Positions 13,972 to 19,797 of a DNA stretch of 19,797 nt are shown here, in pieces. Position 1 is the stretch's first letter; every line of letters starts with the position of its first letter. Location of the stretch: positions 1-19,797 of the forward strand of contig JADGQN010000034.1 of the NCBI GenBank assembly GCA_017881765.1, written 5' to 3'. Both the position numbers and the translations under genes were made by a program. Source of the stretch: Syntrophobacterales bacterium. GTDB lineage: Bacteria; Desulfobacterota; Syntrophorhabdia; Syntrophorhabdales; WCHB1-27. The notes below the pieces were generated by a model, which worked only from the letters and a program-made list of their open reading frames with translations, was not told the DNA's origin and did not search any database.

Positions 13972-14976
13972 ATGAAGATTGACATCTTTAACCATATCTC
14001 TCCAAAAAGATTCTACGATAAGATGCTCAGCATAGCTCCCAACGCAAAAGATATACACAAGCGGATCAGGAACATTCCCTGTCTTGTTGACCTGGACGAA
14101 CGCTTCAGGATCATGGACCTCTTTGATGAGTACGTACAGATCATATGCCTTTCTTCTCCGCTAGAGGTCTTTGGCCCCCCTCCTGTTTCGACGGACCTGG
14201 CGAAACTGGCAAATGATTCAATGGCGGAATTGGTGACCAAATACCCCGACCGTTTTCCGGGCTTTGTCGCATCTCTGCCCATGAACGATCCTGAAGGACT
14301 TTTGAAGGAAGCAAGACGGGCCATTAACGATCTCGGTGCTGTGGGTGTGCTGGTATTCACCAACGTGCTCGGAAGGCCCCTTGACAAGCCTGAGACCATG
14401 CCTCTCTTCGGTCTCATGGAGGAACTTGACCGGCCCATCTGGCTGCACCCTTACAGAACAGCGGATTTTGCCGACTACAAGGGTGAACCAAAGAGTCACT
14501 ACGAGATCTGGTGGACGTTCGGGTGGCCCTATGAGACCAGTGTGGCGATGGCCCACCTCGTATTCGCCGGTCTATTCGACCGTCATCCCAACATCAAGAT
14601 AATCACCCATCACCTGGGCGCGATGATCCCTTATTTCGAAGGTAGAGTCGGCCCGGGCTGGGACCAGTTGGGCACAAGGACATCAGATGAGGATTACAGC
14701 CTGCTTCTTAAGAGGCTGAAAAAGAGACCACTCGACTATTTCCATATGTTCTATGCGGACACAGCAGTCTTTGGCGCACGGGAAGCTACTGTTTGCGGTC
14801 TGAAATTCTTCGGGGTGGAGAAGACGCTCTTTGCTTCTGACTCCCCCTTTGATCCTGAAAAAGGCTCAGCTTACATCCGGTCAACCATAGAGATCATAGA
14901 CAACCTGGAGATCAGTGCCGTGGACCGGAAGGCGATATATGAAGGGAACGCAAGAAGACTTTTAAAACTCAGGTAA
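13972..14976 (+). CDS. Amidohydrolase-family 2 protein (ACMSD-like hydrolase or decarboxylase)
   Basis: A 334-residue TIM-barrel metalloenzyme of the amidohydrolase-2 (aminocarboxymuconate-semialdehyde decarboxylase-like) group, whose members hydrolyse or decarboxylate small organic acids. ATG at 13972 follows AGGAGA. Residues lining the metal site can be seen: H8 in IDIFNHISP, H159 in PIWLHPYR, H213/H214 in IITHHLGAM, and D290 in LFASDSPF. The usual N-terminal HxH is FxH here (F6), so the first metal histidine is absent. No signal peptide is present, so it is cytoplasmic. It is followed 75 bases later by a TAXI binding protein in the same direction, suggesting it acts on the imported compound. 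Whether it is a decarboxylase or a hydrolase cannot be decided from the sequence. Confidence 0.87.
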   Translation: MKIDIFNHISPKRFYDKMLSIAPNAKDIHKRIRNIPCLVDLDERFRIMDLFDEYVQIICLSSPLEVFGPPPVSTDLAKLANDSMAELVTKYPDRFPGFVASLPMNDPEGLLKEARRAINDLGAVGVLVFTNVLGRPLDKPETMPLFGLMEELDRPIWLHPYRTADFADYKGEPKSHYEIWWTFGWPYETSVAMAHLVFAGLFDRHPNIKIITHHLGAMIPYFEGRVGPGWDQLGTRTSDEDYSLLLKRLKKRPLDYFHMFYADTAVFGAREATVCGLKFFGVEKTLFASDSPFDPEKGSAYIRSTIEIIDNLEISAVDRKAIYEGNARRLLKLR

Positions 14977-15051
14977 CTAGTAGTAGAATATGCGTCGAGG
15001 CTGAAGCATCAAAGTTGTCACAAACGTAAAGGATATAAGAGGAGGTAGAAA

Positions 15052-16047
15052 ATGAAAGGAAAGAAAGGTTTCATAGGTATCGCGGTCATATGCTTGCTGT
15101 TGGCATCCCTGTGGGTTGCCTCTGATGCTGCTGCTCAAGAAAAACTTGTTGCCTACTATAGTCCTCCGGCGGGTGGCGGAGCTTTCACCCTCGTAGCGGG
15201 CCAGGTTACGGTCACAAACAGGTACATGGGGGCCGGGTACAAGTTTGTCCATGAGCAGACCACCGGCACGCTGGAAATAGTCAGGCGCATGTCCGTAGCG
15301 CAAAGCCAGAAGAAGGATGCCTTTGGCGATTTCGGTTCGACCGATGGATACAATGCTTACAAAGGCAGGGCCGAATACGCCGGTAAGCCTTTCCCCGGCC
15401 TTCGGTCAATCGCGTATAACCAGTTGGTCGACCTCTATCTAGCCGTCCCTACGAACTCTCCGATCAAAACGTATGCCGACGTCAAGGGTAAACGTATCGG
15501 GATGGGCGGGCCCGGGAGTTCAGTTGCCAACACAGGTCTTCTCATTCTCGCGCAATATGGCGTCAAAAAGGAGGATTTCAAACCCTACTATTTCGTATAC
15601 AAGGAGAGCATCGAAGGGCTGCAGGACGGCAGTCTGGACGGCGCGCTGTTTGCGGGCGGCTATCCTATGCCCTCCTATCTGGAGCTCGCCACCAGGAATA
15701 ACGTCCGTATAATCCCCGTTGATGAAAAGGTTGCCAACAAGATCATCGCGGACCAACCGGGTTATTATACGGGTGTTGTAAAAGCCAAATCATACAAGGG
15801 GCTCGACCAGGATACCCGCATCCTCGGATGGACAGGCACGATCTGGACCCATTCCGGCGTGAGTGATGACCTGGTCTACAAGTTTATCAAGAATCTTTAC
15901 GATCACAAAGAGGAGTATTACGCAGTCCACCAGGACGCAAAGGAACTGAAGCTGCAGGAGTACAACAAGGGAGTAGCTGTTCCGTTTCATCCGGGCGCAG
16001 AGAAGTATTTCAAAGAAGTGGGCGTATGGAAACAGCCATCGAAGTAG
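15052..16047 (+). CDS. TAXI-family TRAP transporter solute-binding protein
   Basis: Periplasmic binding protein of the TAXI type, which feeds a fused DctQM permease in tripartite ATP-independent (TRAP) uptake. The 331-residue product starts at an ATG with GAGGAGGT upstream. It has a Sec signal peptide (MKGKKGF, hydrophobic 8-22, probable cleavage after DAAAQ). The TAXI signature appears as YADVKGKRIGMGGPGSSVAN near residues 141-160, followed by LLILAQYGVKKEDF. The glycine-rich segment GGAFTLVAGQV near residues 42-52 replaces the usual GGTGGxYYPxG of many members. No TRAP permease gene is in the window, so the permease lies elsewhere or beyond the right edge. A strong stem-loop follows the stop. 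Family ligands include glutamate, 2-oxoglutarate and aromatic acids. Confidence 0.9.
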   Translation: MKGKKGFIGIAVICLLLASLWVASDAAAQEKLVAYYSPPAGGGAFTLVAGQVTVTNRYMGAGYKFVHEQTTGTLEIVRRMSVAQSQKKDAFGDFGSTDGYNAYKGRAEYAGKPFPGLRSIAYNQLVDLYLAVPTNSPIKTYADVKGKRIGMGGPGSSVANTGLLILAQYGVKKEDFKPYYFVYKESIEGLQDGSLDGALFAGGYPMPSYLELATRNNVRIIPVDEKVANKIIADQPGYYTGVVKAKSYKGLDQDTRILGWTGTIWTHSGVSDDLVYKFIKNLYDHKEEYYAVHQDAKELKLQEYNKGVAVPFHPGAEKYFKEVGVWKQPSK

Positions 16048-16068
16048 CACATAATATCGGATAGGCAA

Positions 16069-16116
16069 CAAGGACGGCACCGGGCTCGCTTGAAAAGGGC
16101 GCCGGTGCCGTCCTTG
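16069..16116. terminator. Strong stem-loop between convergent genes
   Basis: A perfect 15-bp stem pairs CAAGGACGGCACCGG (16069-16083) with CCGGTGCCGTCCTTG (16102-16116) around an 18-base loop. It lies 21 bases after the TAXI gene stop and between it and the convergent acyl-CoA ligase gene. There is no clean T run on either side, so it may work as a bidirectional or factor-assisted terminator, or protect the 3' end. Confidence 0.75.
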
Positions 16117-16204
16117 GCATAGTCGTTTATTGATTATCCTGGATCAGTCTCTTATAGAATACTCCGGCTGAAGTCGGTTTTCCTGCCAGGGGATGTCGGC
16201 GCTT

Positions 16205-16225
16205 CGTCACCGCTCACGCGTCACC
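16205..16225. repeat. Heptanucleotide tandem tract at the acyl-CoA ligase stop
   Basis: Three units in 7-base phase: CGTCACC, GCTCACG, CGTCACC. The last covers the stop codon of the minus-strand ligase gene (16221-16223). Confidence 0.5.
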
Positions 16226-17804
16226 GAACTTTGAAAGCCTGCTCCATGCCGATGTATTGCTTTCTTATCTTCGGTTTCTCGATCTTGCCGGTTGGGTTAC
16301 GAGGGACCTCTCCGAAAAAGATAATCCTCGGCCTCTTATAGCGCGGCAGCTTTTCGCAGAAGGCGAGCACCTCTTCCTTTGTCAGCGTTTTTCCCGGCAC
16401 TACGTCGATGACAACCGCGACCAGCTCGCCAAGCCTCTCGTCGGGCACCCCGATGGCCGCGACGTCTTTGATGGCCGGATGCGTGTGCAGAAAATCCTCG
16501 ACTTCAACGGGAAAGACATTCTCACCGCCGGTGATTATCACATCCTTCTTTCTGTCGACGATATAGACGAAGCCGTCCTCATCCTGGCGGGCCATGTCAC
16601 CGGTAAAGAGCCATCCGTCCCGCAACGCCTTGGCCGTGGCTTCAGGGTTCTTGTAGTACTCCCTCATAACACAATTTCCACGCACGACAAGCTCTCCCGG
16701 TTCCCCACGCGGCACATCGATACCGTTCTCATCAACGATGCGTGTCTCGCAGTTGAAGCCGGGCAGTCCGATAGCTCCGACCTTATGGGTGTTCTCTATG
16801 CCCAGGTGCACACAGTTGGGGCCTGTTGACTCGCTCAAGCCGTACGTCGTGTCGTAGCCCATCTCAGGGAAATAGTCTCTCCAGTGCTTGATCAAAGACG
16901 GCGGCACGGGCTGGGCGCCTATGTGCATGAGTCGCCACTGAGACAGCTTGTAATCGGAGAGCTTCAATTCACCGCTGTCAAGCTTGATGAGTATGTCCTG
17001 GGCCCATGGCACGAGGAGCCAGACGATGGTGGCCCTCTCTTCACTTACTGTCTTCAGGATCGTCTCCGGCGTCGCACCTTTGAGAATCACGGCTTTACCG
17101 CCGACAATCAGGCTTCCGAACCAGTGCATCTTTGCGCCCGTGTGGTAGAGCGGAGGAATGAGAATGAAGTTATCATCCTTCGTCTGGTAATGATGCATCT
17201 TCTCCGTCATCGCTGCGTTGGCCATATTCTTGTGCGTGAGCAGGATGGGCTTTGGCTGGCCCGTGGTGCCGGACGTGAAGTAGAGGCCGCAGGGGTCGCC
17301 GAAGCCAAGCTCAACGCCGACCGGATCTGCCCCGGATTCATCGATGACTTTGGCAAAGGAGCGCGCATAGGAGGGCACCTCGCCGCCGCGGCAGATGAAG
17401 TACTTCACGGTGGAAAGCTCTTTTTTGATCGGCTCTATCCTTTCGGTGAATTCCTCGCCGAAGACGAGTAGCTGCGGTTCCGCTACCTCCGCACAATATT
17501 TGATGTCTGCGCTCGTAAACCGAAAGTTGAGCGGCACAACCCATGCGCCGGTGCGTACGATACCGAAGTATGCAACAAGCCACTCGATCGAATTGTTCAT
17601 GAGGTGCATCACTTTATTACCCTTGGTGACGCCCTTTGTCCGAAGGCCATTCGCAAAGCGATTTGCTTGCTCATCGAACTCCTTCCACGTAATCTGGAAC
17701 CGTTTACCCTCAGCCGGTATCTTCTCAATAAGCGCGACCTCATCGGGGTACATTCTCGCGTTCCGCGCAAGCATCTCACCGATATGTATATCCAGGTTTC
17801 CCAT
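16221..17804 (-). CDS. AMP-forming acyl-CoA synthetase/ligase
   Basis: ANL-superfamily enzyme that activates a carboxylic acid to its CoA thioester through an acyl-AMP intermediate. The start is taken as ATG at 17804 (MGNLDIHIGEMLARN, 527 residues), because GGAGG lies 8 bases upstream; an in-frame GTG at 17813 overlaps that ribosome-binding site. Motifs in order: YFTSGTTGQPKPILLTHKN (175-193, AMP/phosphate loop), YGLSESTGPNC, GWLFTGDMARQDEDGF, DRKKDVIITGGENVFP (hinge), and PTGKIEKPKIR near the end with the adenylation lysine. The overall pattern fits medium/long-chain or aromatic acid ligases. It diverges from the UbiD-family decarboxylase gene, suggesting that the CoA ester it makes may be the decarboxylase substrate. 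The exact acid is unknown. Confidence 0.92.
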   Translation of the reverse strand: MGNLDIHIGEMLARNARMYPDEVALIEKIPAEGKRFQITWKEFDEQANRFANGLRTKGVTKGNKVMHLMNNSIEWLVAYFGIVRTGAWVVPLNFRFTSADIKYCAEVAEPQLLVFGEEFTERIEPIKKELSTVKYFICRGGEVPSYARSFAKVIDESGADPVGVELGFGDPCGLYFTSGTTGQPKPILLTHKNMANAAMTEKMHHYQTKDDNFILIPPLYHTGAKMHWFGSLIVGGKAVILKGATPETILKTVSEERATIVWLLVPWAQDILIKLDSGELKLSDYKLSQWRLMHIGAQPVPPSLIKHWRDYFPEMGYDTTYGLSESTGPNCVHLGIENTHKVGAIGLPGFNCETRIVDENGIDVPRGEPGELVVRGNCVMREYYKNPEATAKALRDGWLFTGDMARQDEDGFVYIVDRKKDVIITGGENVFPVEVEDFLHTHPAIKDVAAIGVPDERLGELVAVVIDVVPGKTLTKEEVLAFCEKLPRYKRPRIIFFGEVPRNPTGKIEKPKIRKQYIGMEQAFKVR

Positions 17805-17939
17805 ACATTTCACCTCCGTACTATTAATTAACGGGCTCGCTTTGCCCCTTCCAGCGGTAAAGCCGCAGAAACTGCCCGCACCCGCAAGCAGGCACGCGCT
17901 CGCCGTGCTCGCTCAATCTAGTGAGATATCTTCGGTTCA

Positions 17940-17968
17940 ATCCTAGTATGGGCATTGACGTTAGTCAA
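17940..17968 (-). promoter_or_regulatory. Putative promoter for acyl-CoA ligase
   Basis: On the minus strand TTGACT (17968-17963, 5/6), a 17-base spacer, then TAGGAT (17945-17940, 4/6). The leader to the ATG at 17804 would be about 128 bases. Confidence 0.45.
17955..17968. promoter_or_regulatory. Dyad TTGAC-N4-GTCAA (possible operator)
   Basis: A perfect 5-bp inverted repeat separated by GTTA covers the ligase -35 box. It lies in the divergent gap, about 110 bases upstream of the UbiD -35, where one regulator could affect both genes. No regulator gene is seen nearby. Confidence 0.35.
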
Positions 17969-18077
17969 CAGAAATGAAGGCAAACAGTAAGCCCTGGGGT
18001 TCAGGACTGCTGTTCGATTGGTTTTGTTGGTTTGACCGATACGGCAAACAGGGTGTGTACGCTGAGCTATAAACTCC

Positions 18078-18105
18078 TTGACAGTTTGCATCTGCGTGCT
18101 ACAAT
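18078..18105 (+). promoter_or_regulatory. Sigma70-type promoter for the UbiD-family gene
   Basis: TTGACA (18078-18083, 6/6), a 16-base spacer, and TACAAT (18100-18105, 5/6). Transcription would begin near 18112, giving a very short leader of about 18 bases made mostly of the G8 run and TAATA before the ATG at 18130. Confidence 0.7.
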
Positions 18106-18129
18106 CAGATTTATTCGGGGGGGGTAATA

Positions 18130-19578
18130 ATGGAAACAATACGGGAATTCATCGAGCTCCTTGAGCGAAAGGGTGACATCGCTCATGTCGCAAGACCTGT
18201 ATCGGGCGAAGGGGTTGCGGCACTTATCTGGGAACTGAACGAACGTAAGGGTCCGGCACTTTGGTGTGACAATGTGAATGGCTCCAGGGTGCCGCTCGTC
18301 GCAAACCTTTTCGGTTCTTTCTCCAGGGTCGCCCTGGCGCTCGGGCTGCCGGACGACGCACCGCCGAAGCAGATCCGCAACTATTACGCCGATATCATGG
18401 AAGATAAGAGTAAATGGCCGGCACCCCAGATCGTCAAGTCCGGCCCCTGCAAGGAGGTCATCCGCACGGGCAATGAGATTGATCTTTTCCATTTCCCTAT
18501 TTTCAAATGGGCCCCGGGAGATGGCGGTCCGTACATCACCCTGAACGGTACGGTCTCGAAGGACCCGGAACTGGGTAGAAACGTGGGTATGTACCGGGTG
18601 CACGTGATCAATAAAAATACGACGGGCATCATGGCGCTCTCCATGCAGGATATCGGCATCCATCTCGCCCGCGCCAGGGAACGAGGAGAAGATTATCTCG
18701 AAGTCGCCATACTGATCGGCATGTCACCCGCGGTCTATTTTGCCTCGACCACGAAAATGGCTGCCGTCACGGAAGACGAGTATGCATTTGCCGGTGCTCT
18801 CCAGGGAAAACCCGTGCAACTCGTGCGCTGCGAAACCATCGACGTTGACGTGCCCGCTGACGCAGAGATTGTGATCGAAGGACGCCTCTATCACACCGAG
18901 CTCCTACAGGAAGGGCCTTACGGCGAATGGATGGGCTACTACGAAGAATCGATGATCACGCCGACCTTCCACGTCACCTGCATCACGCACCGAAAGGATC
19001 CCCTCTATGTGACGGGTTCCATGGGTCATCAGTACGGGGAGGGAGAAGTCTTCAGGTATCTGCCCATCCAGGCAAATCTGTACAATGTGCTCAAGAGGTC
19101 CGTCATCGGTTTCCGCGATGTCTATCTGCCCTTGCAGGGACGCGGTTACAAGGCGGTGGTACAGATCAAGAAGCGATACCCGGGATGGGGGAAACAGGCT
19201 ATTTACGCGGCATTTTCGGCCGGATATATCAATTCCAGCGTGAACTGGGTAACGATTGTGGATGAGGATATCGACCTGTACGACCTGAATCAGGTCTACT
19301 TCGCCGAAGCCACGAGGGTGGATCCCGAGCTCGACGTGGTGATGCTGCCGGTGCAGGGCGTCTACCCGCTCAATCCTGCTGCCCGCGACCGGTATGAGGC
19401 AAAAGACCTGGGGCACGAACTCGGGTTTACGGAGTTTGCCTGGTGTTCAAAAATAGGTATCGATGCCACAAGGAAATATCGCGATGAGCACAGGAGGGCA
19501 ACTCCGGATCGGGTGATACCCGATCGTAAGACATTGGAACTGGTGCGCAAGAACTGGGACTCTTACTTTAAGAAGTAG
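18130..19578 (+). CDS. UbiD-family (prenyl-FMN-dependent) decarboxylase
   Basis: A 482-residue UbiD-family enzyme, a reversible non-oxidative (de)carboxylase that uses prenylated FMN and a divalent metal. The C-terminal two-thirds follows UbiD closely: N151 and R156 in NVGMYR (metal and catalytic arginine), E217 in DEYAFAG (metal), EIVIEG at 245-250, and EGPYGE with E261 and E266 (the catalytic acid loop). The histidine that usually completes the metal site, about 22 residues after the asparagine, is not evident; the sequence there is LSMQDIGIH (M172, D174). The cofactor-making UbiX is not in the window. The gene diverges from an acyl-CoA ligase gene and is followed 46 bases later by a TAXI binding protein, a set that fits decarboxylation of a CoA-activated aromatic acid. 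The ribosome-binding site is a G8 run. Confidence 0.9.
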   Translation: METIREFIELLERKGDIAHVARPVSGEGVAALIWELNERKGPALWCDNVNGSRVPLVANLFGSFSRVALALGLPDDAPPKQIRNYYADIMEDKSKWPAPQIVKSGPCKEVIRTGNEIDLFHFPIFKWAPGDGGPYITLNGTVSKDPELGRNVGMYRVHVINKNTTGIMALSMQDIGIHLARARERGEDYLEVAILIGMSPAVYFASTTKMAAVTEDEYAFAGALQGKPVQLVRCETIDVDVPADAEIVIEGRLYHTELLQEGPYGEWMGYYEESMITPTFHVTCITHRKDPLYVTGSMGHQYGEGEVFRYLPIQANLYNVLKRSVIGFRDVYLPLQGRGYKAVVQIKKRYPGWGKQAIYAAFSAGYINSSVNWVTIVDEDIDLYDLNQVYFAEATRVDPELDVVMLPVQGVYPLNPAARDRYEAKDLGHELGFTEFAWCSKIGIDATRKYRDEHRRATPDRVIPDRKTLELVRKNWDSYFKK

Positions 19579-19624
19579 CAGGCATCATCTGAGCCGGACG
19601 AATTGCAAAAAAGGGGAGGTACGT

Positions 19625-19797
19625 ATGAAAAGATTCGTCAGCGTCGTAATAGGCCTTTCAATCGCTATTCTCCTGATTTCGCTTATGACGGGTTCGCAGG
19701 CAAACGCGCAGCTGTCAAAAAAGTATGAGCTGAGCTGGGGTACCATCGTTGCGGGCGGTGCATGGCAGATCATAGGAAGCGCCATGCTGGAAGATGT
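19625..19797 (+). CDS. TAXI-family TRAP solute-binding protein, 5' part only
   Basis: A partial gene cut by the window edge after 57 full codons. ATG at 19625 follows GGGGAGGT at good spacing. The translation begins MKRFVSVVIGLSIAILLISL, a Sec signal peptide with probable cleavage after QANAQ. The mature start, SWGTIVAGGAWQIIGSAM, has the spacing of the TAXI N-terminal glycine-rich segment (GTGGxGGxYYPxG in typical members). It lies 46 bases behind the UbiD-family gene in the same direction and probably shares its transcript. It would be the second TAXI binding protein in this window, distinct from the one at 15052-16047. The assignment rests on the short N-terminus and context only. Confidence 0.65.
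   Translation, partial: MKRFVSVVIGLSIAILLISLMTGSQANAQLSKKYELSWGTIVAGGAWQIIGSAMLED

Larger units (their letters stand above)
17805..18129. other. Divergent control region between acyl-CoA ligase and UbiD-family genes
   Basis: This 325-base gap holds a promoter for each gene (17940-17968 minus, 18078-18105 plus), a TTGAC-N4-GTCAA dyad over the ligase -35, and a 9-base direct repeat GGCAAACAG at 17979-17987 and 18043-18051. A run of eight G (18117-18124) lies before the UbiD start. No small gene, tRNA or recognisable riboswitch was found in it. Confidence 0.7.

Noticed and set aside
13770..13985. 71-codon minus-strand reading frame across the divergent spacer
   Set aside because: It has no convincing ribosome-binding site or recognisable product, overlaps the start of the amidohydrolase gene, and covers promoter-like sequence.
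18067..18663. 198-codon minus-strand frame opposite the UbiD-family gene
   Set aside because: It is antisense to a clear gene and would cross the UbiD promoter.

Overview
The window comes from a bacterium. The likely source is an anaerobic, organic-acid- or aromatic-degrading Desulfobacterota-type (former Deltaproteobacteria) organism. That placement is inferred from gene content only: TAXI-type TRAP binding proteins, a UbiD-family decarboxylase beside an AMP-forming acyl-CoA ligase, and many ABC binding-protein paralogues. No rRNA, tRNA, transposase, phage gene or CRISPR array was seen. Fifteen protein genes are supported; one is cut by the right edge.

Left block (1-13652, all on the minus strand, so transcribed right to left). 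In transcription order it encodes an isochorismatase-type cysteine hydrolase; a CocE/NonD-family alpha/beta hydrolase; a biotin-dependent carboxylase split over three genes (biotin carrier, biotin carboxylase, and a DRE-TIM carboxyltransferase with no biotin domain); four consecutive paralogous periplasmic binding proteins of the branched-chain amino acid (HAAT) ABC family; and the permeases LivH and LivM. A strong sigma70-like promoter lies just before the first binding protein, and another lies before livH. The cluster can therefore be split into a catabolic unit, a binding-protein unit and a permease unit. The ATPase genes probably continue beyond position 1, because a ribosome-binding-site-like GGAGG sits at the very edge.

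Middle block (13972-16047, plus strand): a divergent promoter region, an ACMSD-like amidohydrolase, and a TAXI TRAP solute-binding protein, closed by a perfect 15-bp stem-loop between convergent genes.

Right block: an AMP-forming acyl-CoA ligase (minus) and a UbiD-family decarboxylase (plus) diverge from a 325-bp control region with a promoter for each. The start of a second TAXI binding protein follows the decarboxylase. Together these suggest uptake of a carboxylic acid, CoA activation and decarboxylation, the same logic as anaerobic phthalate breakdown. The substrate is not proven.

The most interesting signals are four. (1) The carboxyltransferase keeps the metal and carbamyl-lysine residues of the pyruvate/oxaloacetate family but has lost the residues that hold pyruvate, and its C-terminus resembles the N-terminus of its partner biotin carrier. 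(2) Four tandem binding proteins in two sub-families serve one visible permease pair. (3) Seven-base-period degenerate tandem tracts recur in several intergenic spaces, often touching stop codons. (4) A 109-bp palindromic element with 12-bp inverted ends lies between two of the binding-protein genes.
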